DNA of 14,646 bases from an uncultured Bacilli bacterium (GCA_947587115.1 CANPXY010000026.1:1-14646), one strand, 5' to 3'. Positions 5,828 through 12,432 are shown, numbered from the stretch's first letter. Numbers and translations: made by a program. The notes: generated by a model not told the origin, from the sequence alone.

Positions 5828-6304
5828 ATGACAAGAATCGATCGTAAATTAGAACAGAAAGCCAACAGTATCTTGGTCAAAAACGATATGCTGACTGTCC
5901 CAGTGGACTTGATCACGATTGCAAACAATCATGATATTGAAGTCTATCATGACCGATTACCCAAAGGCATTTCTGGATCCATCAAGTATAATGGGGAAAA
6001 ATTTCAAATTGTCATCGATGAAACAGAATCACTAGTAAAGCAACGTTTTACTTTGGCACATGAGTTGGCACATTATTTTTTAGAGGGAGATAAACTCCTT
6101 CGAAATCAAGAAGTCCATTTTGATCGCCACGACAAAAATTCAGGAGAAGAAGACATTGACTATTTGGCTGGAGCACTACTGATGGACCGAGATATGGTGA
6201 CCAAACTCTATCAAGTCTGCCCTTCCGTTACCAAACTCGCCAAGACCTTCAATGTCTCTCATTCGGCAATGACGATGCGCTTGATCCGGTTGGGGTTAAT
6301 GTGA
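5828..6304 (+). CDS. ImmA/IrrE-family metallo-endopeptidase
   Basis: A 158-residue protein of the ImmA/IrrE family. Known members are zinc peptidases that cleave a transcriptional repressor or antitoxin-like partner in response to stress, for example ImmA on the ICE regulator ImmR. The zinc motif is HELAH (78-82) in RFTLAHELAHYFLEG; the third ligand should lie in EEDIDYLAGALLM (107-119), at Glu108 or Asp109. The tail VTKLAKTFNVSHSAMTMRLIRLGL is the family's usual winged-helix-like end. The N-terminal VPVDLITIANNHDIEVY is also typical. The ribosome binding site AAAGGAG precedes the ATG by 9 nt. The stop overlaps the next start (ATGTGA). Unusually, there is no adjacent HTH repressor; the partner gene instead encodes a small membrane protein. 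Confidence 0.9.
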   Translation: MTRIDRKLEQKANSILVKNDMLTVPVDLITIANNHDIEVYHDRLPKGISGSIKYNGEKFQIVIDETESLVKQRFTLAHELAHYFLEGDKLLRNQEVHFDRHDKNSGEEDIDYLAGALLMDRDMVTKLYQVCPSVTKLAKTFNVSHSAMTMRLIRLGLM

Positions 6305-6753
6305 AACAGCAAATACCACAAGCAAGTGATTCTGATCAAAGTATCGATGAGAATTATAAAATTCAACTCTCTAGAATCTATCAACAATTAGATCAAAATA
6401 AAAAAATCACCAATTCCTCTATCCAGAAATCAGAAGCGTTAGATGAAGCAAGAGAACGACTAAAATATGATGGCAAAGTCATTCAAGCGTTTACGCAGAC
6501 AACGAGGGAAGATCGTGATCTTAAGAAAAATTATGCAATTTTATTGATTGGAACTTTCATTTTCCAACTCATCGTTTTTGATGTATTCTTTTTCTTATGT
6601 GGACTTCATATTTTAAAATTTTCAGATGCAACCCTTAATATCTATATTACTGGAGGCATCATTGAAATCGTTTTATTGATCAAGATTATCGTGAGCGATC
6701 TTTTTAAAGACAATATTACAGATCCATTAAAAACAGTCATCAAAAAGAAATGA
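6301..6753 (+). CDS. small two-helix membrane protein coupled to the ImmA/IrrE gene
   Basis: A 150-residue protein starting at GTG 6301, whose start codon overlaps the upstream TGA stop by 3 nt, so translational coupling is likely; no separate ribosome binding site is evident. Residues 1-75 are polar and helical with coiled-coil potential (KIQLSRIYQQLDQNKK, SEALDEARERLK). Two membrane helices follow, ~78-104 (AILLIGTFIFQLIVFDVFFFL) and ~111-133 (NIYITGGIIEIVLLIKIIV), joined by a short KFSDAT turn, and then a basic tail (KTVIKKK). The layout recalls the small 2TM proteins found beside defence and mobile-element genes in gut bacteria, but I cannot name the family. A role as substrate, partner or effector of the peptidase is inference from the operon. 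Confidence 0.75.
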   Translation: MKQQIPQASDSDQSIDENYKIQLSRIYQQLDQNKKITNSSIQKSEALDEARERLKYDGKVIQAFTQTTREDRDLKKNYAILLIGTFIFQLIVFDVFFFLCGLHILKFSDATLNIYITGGIIEIVLLIKIIVSDLFKDNITDPLKTVIKKK

Positions 6754-6764
6754 CTGTTTTTTTT
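6730..6764. terminator. bidirectional terminator between convergent operons
   Basis: AAAACAGTCAT (6730-6740) pairs perfectly over 11 bp with ATGACTGTTTT (6750-6760), with a 9-nt loop. On the plus strand it ends in eight T, and on the minus strand in TTTTTAAT. It overlaps the stop codon of the membrane protein gene and lies just past the end of the 6799-7479 gene. Confidence 0.9.
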
Positions 6765-6798
6765 ACTTTGAAATATTTCCACTAAAATTGTGCATTTT

Positions 6799-7479
6799 TT
6801 AAAATAGGGACAATTTCTTTATATGCCCTTCTTCTTTATCTGGTAGGAAGGCATCCGTTTTTTTATGGTTTAACAAAGCATCTTGAAAATCGTTGTCTCC
6901 TCGTTCTTCTAAAACCTTCCAATAGATACTTGATAGTGGCCCTTGATGGGCTCTTTCAAATACGCGACGGCTCCATCTTGATTCGTAGCAATATTCTAAT
7001 CCTTCTTGTTCAGTCATAATTTTATCACCATAGCAAGGGATCTCCTCTTTGGGAAGTTCTCGATAACCAAAAAGCTCGCAGTGATTTTTAGCAAAGGTGC
7101 CATTAAAAAATGTGGCTCGAATTTTTGCTAAATCTTGATAGGTCAATTCTTCTTGATAGCCAAAGTATGCAAGCAACTCATCTAGATTGATTGCATCCGT
7201 AATCACAGGATTATTCTTTTTAACGTCGAGGCAGGTACGGTCATCGGTGATATTTAAAATCGGATAACTGGGACTCTTATACAACAGATCATTCGATTGA
7301 GCGTTCGAATCAGGTACAAACAACATACTTCGATAAAGTCTATAACTTCCGGTAATTAATTGTCCGGGTTGAACCCCATAAAATGATTGTGCTCCTTCAT
7401 GGCGAAAGACCATGTTCGTCCTTACGACCGCCCCAACATAGACATCACTACGATTTACTGTATATTTTCTATTTTCCAT
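6799..7479 (-). CDS. hypothetical protein, last gene of VanY-DegV operon
   Basis: I do not recognise this 226-residue protein. It has no signal peptide and no membrane helix. The N-terminal ~100 residues look like a beta-barrel or strand-rich domain (YVGAVVRTNMVFRHEGAQ, GQLITGSYRLYRSMLFV, YPILNITDDRTCLDV). The middle is mixed (DELLAYFGYQEELTYQDLAKIRATFFNG), and the last ~60 residues are charged and aromatic (ESRWSRRVFERAHQGP, SIYWKVLEERG). The start has GGAAGGGA about 9 nt upstream. It follows the degV gene by 39 nt with no terminator between, so it is cotranscribed, and it ends at the shared bidirectional terminator. Function unknown. Confidence 0.7.
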   Translation of the reverse strand: MENRKYTVNRSDVYVGAVVRTNMVFRHEGAQSFYGVQPGQLITGSYRLYRSMLFVPDSNAQSNDLLYKSPSYPILNITDDRTCLDVKKNNPVITDAINLDELLAYFGYQEELTYQDLAKIRATFFNGTFAKNHCELFGYRELPKEEIPCYGDKIMTEQEGLEYCYESRWSRRVFERAHQGPLSSIYWKVLEERGDNDFQDALLNHKKTDAFLPDKEEGHIKKLSLF

Positions 7480-7518
7480 AAAACCATCCCTTCCACTTTG
7501 ATCCTAGCGCAACTGTTT

Positions 7519-8397
7519 CTAAGATCTTTTCTTGACGTAACTGATCCCGATTGTATCTTGACAAGCATAGGCAGAAATGACGCCACCCATGTCGTGTTCT
7601 TGTACTTCGTAATTTGGATAAGTTGTCTTTAGGAATTTTTGAATGGCAGAAGCGTGTTGTTCCGATAAATTCGTTCCCCCAAAAACAAAGAGATTGGGTT
7701 CAAGTTCCGCATTGGCAAGATGCTGTTTAATAAAATCGACATACATGGTATCAACTGGATAACGATGCATCTTATCTTGTAATAGCTTGCCGTCTTTTAG
7801 AACTACTTCAAATTTGGTACCTCGCTTCATCAACAGTTTGACGAACATCTCTTTCCAAATTGTTCCCACATGATGGCTGGTCTTGTTACGACCACTTTCT
7901 AAAAAGCCAATCGGATTTGGTACCAAAAAGGTCGTTTGAATGCGTGGCAAAAGATCTAAAGTCAACTCTTCGATAATCTTCTTAGTAGAGGCACCACTTT
8001 CTCTCATTTGTTTTGCAAGCTCTACTACCAAGGCACCCCCTGGTCCCCCTTGACGGGTATCAATTACATGAATTCTTTTTTCATTCACGATTTTAGCCGT
8101 CTGGACAGCCGCATTGAGTGATCCGGAAGAAATATCTCCACTCATCGAAAAATGAATCACATCCTCATACTCTTCTAACAAATTTTCAAACACATCTAAA
8201 AAGCTGCTCATCTGTGGTGAAGAAGTTTTAAATTTTTCTCCTCTGTTTCGTCTTTGAAATAGTTCTGTATTCGTAATATCCTTCTGATCTAAATAACTAG
8301 TCCCTTTGGAATCGATAATACAAGATGGAATAACGACTACTTGATCCATATTCTTTAAAACACCACTATCCGCAGTAAAAGCAATATTCTTTATCAT
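7519..8397 (-). CDS. DegV family (fatty-acid-binding) protein
   Basis: A 292-residue cytoplasmic protein of the DegV family. Characterised members, such as FakB, bind a fatty acid and present it to the kinase FakA for phospholipid synthesis. Family marks are the N-terminal TADSG (8-12), KTSSPQ (57-62, the TSQPS position), SGDISSGSLNAA (86-97, the SG.SGTYQSA position) and VIDTRQGGPGGA (111-122). The C-terminal domain has the expected KDGKLL segment. Several positions are divergent (DISSGSLNA rather than LSGTYQS), so the ligand may differ. The ribosome binding site AGGGGAG lies upstream of ATG 8397. It sits 23 nt after the peptidase gene in one operon. No fakA is present in the window. Confidence 0.85.
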   Translation of the reverse strand: MIKNIAFTADSGVLKNMDQVVVIPSCIIDSKGTSYLDQKDITNTELFQRRNRGEKFKTSSPQMSSFLDVFENLLEEYEDVIHFSMSGDISSGSLNAAVQTAKIVNEKRIHVIDTRQGGPGGALVVELAKQMRESGASTKKIIEELTLDLLPRIQTTFLVPNPIGFLESGRNKTSHHVGTIWKEMFVKLLMKRGTKFEVVLKDGKLLQDKMHRYPVDTMYVDFIKQHLANAELEPNLFVFGGTNLSEQHASAIQKFLKTTYPNYEVQEHDMGGVISAYACQDTIGISYVKKRS

Positions 8398-8420
8398 AAC
8401 CTCATCTCCCCTAAAGTATA

Positions 8421-9002
8421 TTAATTATTTTTTTGTTTATTTCTTTTATTTTGATCATATTCTTCTAGCGTCCAATGTTTCTTTGACATCTCGATAGCTG
8501 CTTTTTTTCCGACATAGCGAATGTGCCATGGCTCATAGGAATATTTGGTAACATCTTCTTTTCCTTTGGGATAACGAAGAATAAATCCAAAGGGCGCTAA
8601 AGAATTATGAACGATCTCCCATTCTTGCTCCTTGTTCATCAGCTCTTCATTTTCCATGATCCAACTTCCGTCTTTTAGCGAAAGATCGATGGCCAAACCG
8701 GTGTGATGTTCACTGGTCTTGCTAGGAGCAACCATCTTTTGGGCATATTCTTTTCCATATTGACGAGCAAATTCTTGCTTTAATTCTTCTTGACGCAGGA
8801 TGGAGCGATAGGCACTATCGATTCCAATTTCAATATGAAATTTATTTTCTAAATAAGATTGTAATTTTAAGAAATGTTGATAGGCGGTACGATTGATTAA
8901 AATATCCATTCCATCGATGGCTTTCATAATCATAAGTTCATCGTCCGCAATTTCATGGGCAAATATAGGATGATCTTTATTAATCAATTGATGATAATTC
9001 AT
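8421..9002 (-). CDS. VanY/LdcB-like D,D- or L,D-carboxypeptidase (M15B)
   Basis: A 193-residue member of the zinc-dependent LAS / M15B peptidases, which trim D-alanine or other terminal residues from peptidoglycan stem peptides. Catalytic motifs are complete: SAYRS (63-67), SEHHTGLAID (97-106) giving His99 and Asp106 as zinc ligands, and EPWHIRYVG (157-165) giving Glu157 as base and His160 as the third ligand. Unlike most VanY-type enzymes it has no signal peptide or membrane anchor: the N-terminus MNYHQLINKDHPIF is polar. That suggests a cytoplasmic role (VanX-like or recycling) or a missed upstream anchor, although upstream sequence is non-coding. It is the first gene of the operon, with an extended -10 promoter 20 nt upstream. 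Exact specificity cannot be read from sequence. Confidence 0.85.
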   Translation of the reverse strand: MNYHQLINKDHPIFAHEIADDELMIMKAIDGMDILINRTAYQHFLKLQSYLENKFHIEIGIDSAYRSILRQEELKQEFARQYGKEYAQKMVAPSKTSEHHTGLAIDLSLKDGSWIMENEELMNKEQEWEIVHNSLAPFGFILRYPKGKEDVTKYSYEPWHIRYVGKKAAIEMSKKHWTLEEYDQNKRNKQKNN

Positions 9003-9021
9003 ATTTTCACCTTCTATTTAT

Positions 9022-9030
9022 ATTATATCA
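9022..9030 (-). promoter_or_regulatory. extended -10 promoter of the VanY-DegV operon
   Basis: On the minus strand TGATATAAT gives a perfect -10 (9022-9027) with the TG of an extended -10. No good -35 is seen. It lies between the nrdG terminator and the first gene, so this operon is separate from the nrd operon. The resulting 5' leader would be very short. Confidence 0.55.
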
Positions 9031-9040
9031 CTTCTATCAC

Positions 9041-9066
9041 AAAAAAAGAAGAAGTGTTATCTTCTT
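9041..9066 (-). terminator. intrinsic terminator of the nrd operon
   Basis: On the minus strand AAGAAG (9061-9066) pairs with CTTCTT (9049-9054) with a 6-nt loop, followed by C and seven T (9041-9047). The first arm overlaps the nrdG stop codon. Confidence 0.7.
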
Positions 9067-9616
9067 AGATAAATAGATCTTCTCCTTTTTGATATAATGG
9101 TGCGTACACTTTCGGCTCAATATATTCTGGCACTAAAACAACTTGATTTTCTTTTAAACTCTTAGCTACATCGATAATTCGCTGATTGGATGATCCTTTG
9201 AATTTGAGATCGAGACTTCGGTTTTTGAGTTCAAACTTACCATCGATTAAAATATCGATCTCATCGAGAAACGCACGTTTCTCTTTGTCTTCTAACACTT
9301 CTTCAAATGTATCTCCTGTATAACACCAAACCGAAAGCCCTTGTGACTTCGCAAACTTCGCTAATTCTTTACAAGCCTTTGCTTGGTACATTGGATCTCC
9401 TCCAGAAAAAGTGATGCCATCTTGCCCTTTGAGATCTTTGATCTCGTCTTTGACGGTCTCTAAGTCGACTTCAAAACCACCCTTAAAATCATGGGTAGAA
9501 GGATTGTGACACCCTGGGCAATGATGCGGGCATCCTTGGGTCCAGATGACTGTACGGATGCCTTCTCCATCAACAATACTATCTTTTTGTAGTGTACTTG
9601 CAAGACGAATTTTCAT
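9065..9616 (-). CDS. nrdG: anaerobic ribonucleotide reductase activase
   Basis: NrdG is a radical-SAM enzyme that uses S-adenosylmethionine and a [4Fe-4S] cluster to abstract hydrogen from the glycyl-radical site of NrdD. The cluster motif is CPHHCPGC (Cys29, Cys33, Cys36), the CxxxCxxC of the family, within WTQGCPHHCPGCHNPST. TFSGGDPM-type sequence (ITFSGGDPMYQ) is the SAM-binding GGE/GGD motif. Length (183) is a little over the usual ~155-175. The start codon lies 2 nt after the stop of the glycyl-radical gene with no independent ribosome binding site, so translation is probably coupled, which fits a fixed ratio of activase to its target. Last gene of the operon. Confidence 0.95.
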   Translation of the reverse strand: MKIRLASTLQKDSIVDGEGIRTVIWTQGCPHHCPGCHNPSTHDFKGGFEVDLETVKDEIKDLKGQDGITFSGGDPMYQAKACKELAKFAKSQGLSVWCYTGDTFEEVLEDKEKRAFLDEIDILIDGKFELKNRSLDLKFKGSSNQRIIDVAKSLKENQVVLVPEYIEPKVYAPLYQKGEDLFI

Positions 9617-9618
9617 AC

Positions 9619-9786
9619 TTATTTGGCAGGGCTGACAATACCTGTAGTGTCATGTTTTACACGGTCGCGTTCTTCCGCTTTTTTACCGTTGTTGAAACGA
9701 TCAGTTGTTCCTACTAAGTAACCAGTAATTCTTCTGATTCTTTCGAACTTTACGCCCTCTCCTACTTTTCTTTCTTCATCTGTCAT
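9619..9786 (-). CDS. separate glycyl-radical-domain subunit of anaerobic RNR
   Basis: This 55-residue protein carries the motif that normally ends NrdD: RRITGYLVGT (18-27), then DRFNNGKKAEERDRVKH. It aligns with the RVCGYLG ... RFN.GK..E...RVKH end of E. coli NrdD, so Gly22 is the predicted radical glycine. The ATG at 9786 is chosen over 9813 because AGAAAGGAG lies 9 nt before it; it therefore starts 16 nt after the nrdD stop rather than overlapping it. An independent ribosome binding site and a natural-looking N-terminus (MTDEERKVGEGVKFERIRR) argue that this is a real split gene and not a frameshift. The protein would have to dock on NrdD to form the active site, much as YfiD/GrcA rescues pyruvate formate-lyase. 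Confidence 0.88.
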   Translation of the reverse strand: MTDEERKVGEGVKFERIRRITGYLVGTTDRFNNGKKAEERDRVKHDTTGIVSPAK

Positions 9787-9802
9787 AATCTTTTTCTCCT
9801 TT

Positions 9803-12091
9803 CTATCTTCCACAGCAAGTTAAACTTGCGTTTTTTACTCTTTCGACACTGACACCTTCTGCTTCGTGTCTTCCACAGCCTGGGCATACATCCCCGATCA
9901 CTCCAGTATATCCACAGACTGGATCACGATCTACCGGATGATTGATTGCTCCATAGCCAATTTGATTGTCATGCATCAAGCGAATGATCTTTTCAAAGGC
10001 TTCCAAATTGTTGGCAACATCGCCATCTAATTCGATATAGCTGATGTGACCACCATTGGTAAGTGCATGATATGGTCCTTCCAATTTGAGTTTATCGATA
10101 ACAGAAATATTATAATAAACTGGAATATGGAAGGAATTCGTATAATACTCTCGATCAGTAATGCCTTCAAGAATTCCATAAATAGATTTATCAATTGCTG
10201 TAAATCTTCCTGACAATCCTTCGGCAGGCGTTGCGATCAAAGAGAAATTTAATTTGTACTCTTGTGCATATTGATCTACTTTCTTACGCATGAACGTAAT
10301 GATCTCAAGCCCTAGTTTCTGTGCTTCTTTGCTCTCTCCGTGATGTTTTCCAATCAAGGCTTTGAGGGTTTCTGCTAGACCGATGAATCCAATTGTCAAA
10401 GTTCCATTCTTTAGAACATTACGGATTCTGGAATTGTTCTTAAGTCCTTTAGAGTCGATCCAAACACCCTGTCCTAAAAGGAATGGGAAGTTATAGATCT
10501 TTTTGCTACACTGGATTTCAAAACGTTCTAGAAGTTGATCTCTAACAAGATCCATGAGTTCTCCTAACTCTTGGTAGAAGCCATCTAGATCGGCTTTTCC
10601 ATTTAGGATTTGCCCATGTTTAATTCCAATACGTGGCAAGTTGATTGAGGTAAAGGATAAGTTTCCTCGACCAGAGACGATCTCTTTATCAGGATTGACC
10701 ACATTTCCCATAACTCTCGTACGACATCCCATATAGGCAACTTCCGTGCGATAATCGTCTGGTTTATAATACTGTTTGTTGAACGCAGAATCGATAAATG
10801 AGAAGTTTGGAAACAATCTCTTAGCAGACACCTTACAAGAAAGTTGGAACAAATCATAGTTTGGATCTTCTTTATTGTAGTTGATTCCCTCTTTGACCTT
10901 GAAGATCGAAATTGGGAAGATTGGCGTCTCGCCATGTCCTAGTCCAGCGTCCGTTGCATATAAGTAATTTTTCATGACCATTCGACCTTCTGGAGATGTA
11001 TCTGTACCAAAGTTAATAGATGAGAATGGCACTTGTGCTCCAGCTCTAGAATGCATCGTGTTAAGATTGTGGATAAAAGCTTCCATCGCTTGATAAGTGA
11101 TGCGATCGGTCTTCTTGTATGCTCGATCATAAGCTTTCTTAAAGATTCTTTCTGCTTCTTCGCTACATTCGTAGAATTCCTTAAATTCTTCGATATCGAA
11201 TTCAATAGATTTGAGTTTATCGATCTTCTTTACAACATGGTCGAACTTGATATAACCAAGAATCCCCATCATATCTAGGAAGTCATAAAGTAATTGTTTG
11301 AATTGTTTCTTGAACGTTTTAAGTACTCCAGGAGCCATATAATAATCGAAGGCTGGAATACTCTGTCCACCATGTTGATCATTTTGATTGGATTGAATTG
11401 CGATTGCTGCAAGAGCTGTATAGGACATGATGTCATTTGGACAACGTAGGTGTCCATGTCCTGTGGAAAAACCATCTTTGAACAATTCGTTCAAATCAAT
11501 CTGACAGCAAGTCGTCGTACCCATTGGTAAGAAGTCCATGTCATGAATATGAATTTGTCCAGAATCATGCGCTTCCGCAAATTTGGACTTCATCATATAT
11601 GCTTTCGCAAATTCTTTGGAAATGGTACTGCCATACTGCAACATCGTTCCCATCGCTGTATCGCCATCCACATTGGCATTATCACGTTTAGCATCTTCGT
11701 CTTTGGCATCCTTGAGGGACAACGATTCGATGGCTTTCATCAATTTGTGTTGTCTTGAAACGAAGATTTTACGAGATTCATTTCTTCGTTCCCGATAACT
11801 TGAAAAGCTTTCTAAAACATCCGCGTAACCAAGATCTTTTAGATTCTTTTCGATTAGGTCTTGTATCTCTTCGATACGTATTTCCTTTTCATCTTGATAT
11901 GTCTTTTCGATTTCTTCTAATACCTTAAGATAGACCTTGTTCATATCCTCTGCTGTGTATTCAACACTGCCGATGGTACTATCGAAACCTTTTTTAATTG
12001 CTACAGCAATTTTTTCTCCATTAAAAGCAACCCGTTTACCATCCCGTTTTACCACTTTTAATGCAGTGTTATCTAGCACCGTTGCAACCAT
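9803..12091 (-). CDS. nrdD: anaerobic ribonucleoside-triphosphate reductase, catalytic chain
   Basis: Class III reductase that converts ribonucleotides to deoxyribonucleotides under anaerobiosis. Residues ~10-105 are an ATP-cone (KVVKRDGKRVAFNGEKI...), the allosteric activity site. The catalytic barrel includes TTTCCQIDL (Cys195, Cys196), NQNDQHGGQSIPAFDYY, NLNTMHSRAGAQVPFSS and YMGCRTRVMGN with Cys456 as the likely thiyl residue. The C-terminus has Cys726 and CPGC (736-739) as zinc-site ligands, one Cys fewer than the usual four. The chain then stops at SLTCCGR (756-762) and lacks the glycyl-radical motif, which is on the next gene. The terminal Cys pair could replace a zinc ligand or act in redox; this is inference. 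The start has AGGGAGG about 9 nt upstream. First gene of the operon with its own promoter. Confidence 0.95.
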   Translation of the reverse strand: MVATVLDNTALKVVKRDGKRVAFNGEKIAVAIKKGFDSTIGSVEYTAEDMNKVYLKVLEEIEKTYQDEKEIRIEEIQDLIEKNLKDLGYADVLESFSSYRERRNESRKIFVSRQHKLMKAIESLSLKDAKDEDAKRDNANVDGDTAMGTMLQYGSTISKEFAKAYMMKSKFAEAHDSGQIHIHDMDFLPMGTTTCCQIDLNELFKDGFSTGHGHLRCPNDIMSYTALAAIAIQSNQNDQHGGQSIPAFDYYMAPGVLKTFKKQFKQLLYDFLDMMGILGYIKFDHVVKKIDKLKSIEFDIEEFKEFYECSEEAERIFKKAYDRAYKKTDRITYQAMEAFIHNLNTMHSRAGAQVPFSSINFGTDTSPEGRMVMKNYLYATDAGLGHGETPIFPISIFKVKEGINYNKEDPNYDLFQLSCKVSAKRLFPNFSFIDSAFNKQYYKPDDYRTEVAYMGCRTRVMGNVVNPDKEIVSGRGNLSFTSINLPRIGIKHGQILNGKADLDGFYQELGELMDLVRDQLLERFEIQCSKKIYNFPFLLGQGVWIDSKGLKNNSRIRNVLKNGTLTIGFIGLAETLKALIGKHHGESKEAQKLGLEIITFMRKKVDQYAQEYKLNFSLIATPAEGLSGRFTAIDKSIYGILEGITDREYYTNSFHIPVYYNISVIDKLKLEGPYHALTNGGHISYIELDGDVANNLEAFEKIIRLMHDNQIGYGAINHPVDRDPVCGYTGVIGDVCPGCGRHEAEGVSVERVKNASLTCCGR

Positions 12092-12117
12092 AAAATTTTA
12101 CCTCCCTATTTTATTTT

Positions 12118-12134
12118 TTACACTTTCATTGTAA
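12118..12134 (-). promoter_or_regulatory. palindrome on the nrdD -10, possible operator
   Basis: TTACAATGAAAGTGTAA is an inverted repeat (TTACA / TGTAA, 7-nt spacer) that contains the nrdD -10 and reaches past the start point. NrdR boxes (ACAC..TATA..GTGT) are 16 bp and usually paired; this single site matches only loosely. A repressor site is plausible by position only. Confidence 0.3.
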
Positions 12135-12156
12135 GTCCTCTAATGAACAAAATCAA
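12128..12156 (-). promoter_or_regulatory. promoter of the nrd operon
   Basis: TTGATT (12151-12156) and TACAAT (12128-12133) are 17 nt apart. Transcription would start near 12121, about 30 nt before the nrdD start codon. Confidence 0.6.
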
Positions 12157-12160
12157 TGCC

Positions 12161-12188
12161 TTTTTTGACAATATTTTTGGTCAAAAAA
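12161..12188. repeat. hairpin upstream of the nrdD promoter
   Basis: TTTTTTGAC (12161-12169) and GTCAAAAAA (12180-12188) form a perfect 9-bp inverted repeat with a 10-nt loop, ending 5 nt from the nrdD -35. It may be part of the preceding terminator region or a protein site; TTGAC also recurs at 12238, 12248 and 12268 on the plus strand. Confidence 0.4.
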
Positions 12189-12215
12189 ATGAAACCCAAA
12201 TAGAATAAGGGTTTC
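12183..12215 (-). terminator. second intrinsic terminator downstream of tex
   Basis: GAAACCC (12209-12215 on the minus strand) pairs perfectly over 7 bp with GGGTTTC (12191-12197), 11-nt loop, followed by A and seven T. It would back up the terminator at 12263-12310 and keep tex read-through out of the nrd operon. Confidence 0.7.
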
Positions 12216-12262
12216 TAAAAAAAATTTTTTTCTTTCTTGACACGAGTTGACACCCAAAACTC

Positions 12263-12310
12263 AAAAATTGACCTTTGGTATTTTTATTTTTTTACCAAAG
12301 GTTGATTTTT
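12263..12310 (-). terminator. terminator of the tex unit
   Basis: ACCTTTGGTA (12293-12302 on the minus strand) pairs perfectly over 10 bp with TACCAAAGGT (12271-12280). After a 2-nt mismatch, six more pairs form between 12305-12310 and 12263-12268. The loop is A-rich, and the 3' arm is followed by CAATTTTTG. The stem contains the stop codon of the small ORF 12292-12432. Confidence 0.65.
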
Positions 12311-12432
12311 GGATGGTGGTCGTCATCTAAAAACGCCATTTTTAAAGGGTTTTGTGATTTTTGCGATATTCCATTTTCGACCTTTGCAATTTTATTTTTT
12401 TCTAAAAGTTCAAAAATGGTGCCCTGGGTCAC
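12292..12432 (-). CDS. possible 46-residue protein directly behind tex
   Basis: Immediately after the tex TAA, in the same frame, a GTG opens a 46-codon ORF reading MTQGTIFELLEKNKIAKVEN followed by GISQKSQNPLKMAFLDDDHH and PKINLW. Its composition looks like a normal soluble small protein: an amphipathic helix, then a charged middle, then an Asp/His-rich end. Its stop lies inside the tex terminator hairpin, as often seen for last genes. The only ribosome binding site is a poorly placed AGAAAG overlapping the tex end, so translation would rely on coupling or on stop-codon read-through of tex. I recognise no family. It could also be non-coding sequence that is open by chance. Confidence 0.4.
   Translation of the reverse strand: MTQGTIFELLEKNKIAKVENGISQKSQNPLKMAFLDDDHHPKINLW

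Noticed and set aside
9787..9813. Nine extra N-terminal residues on the glycyl-radical protein
   Set aside because: This stretch contains the ribosome binding site AGAAAGGAG itself; the ATG at 9786 is correctly spaced from it.
9786..9830. A frameshift breaking a normal single-chain nrdD
   Set aside because: The small gene has its own strong ribosome binding site and start, and both chains contain a similar EGV..ER linker, so a simple one-base shift would not restore a normal protein.
11033..11278. Plus-strand open frames inside nrdD, tex and tyrS
   Set aside because: They lie opposite strongly conserved coding sequence, lack ribosome binding sites and have no recognisable protein features.
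12238..12275. Plus-strand promoter from repeated TTGAC(A)
   Set aside because: No suitable -10 at 16-18 nt from any of the copies, and no plus-strand gene downstream.
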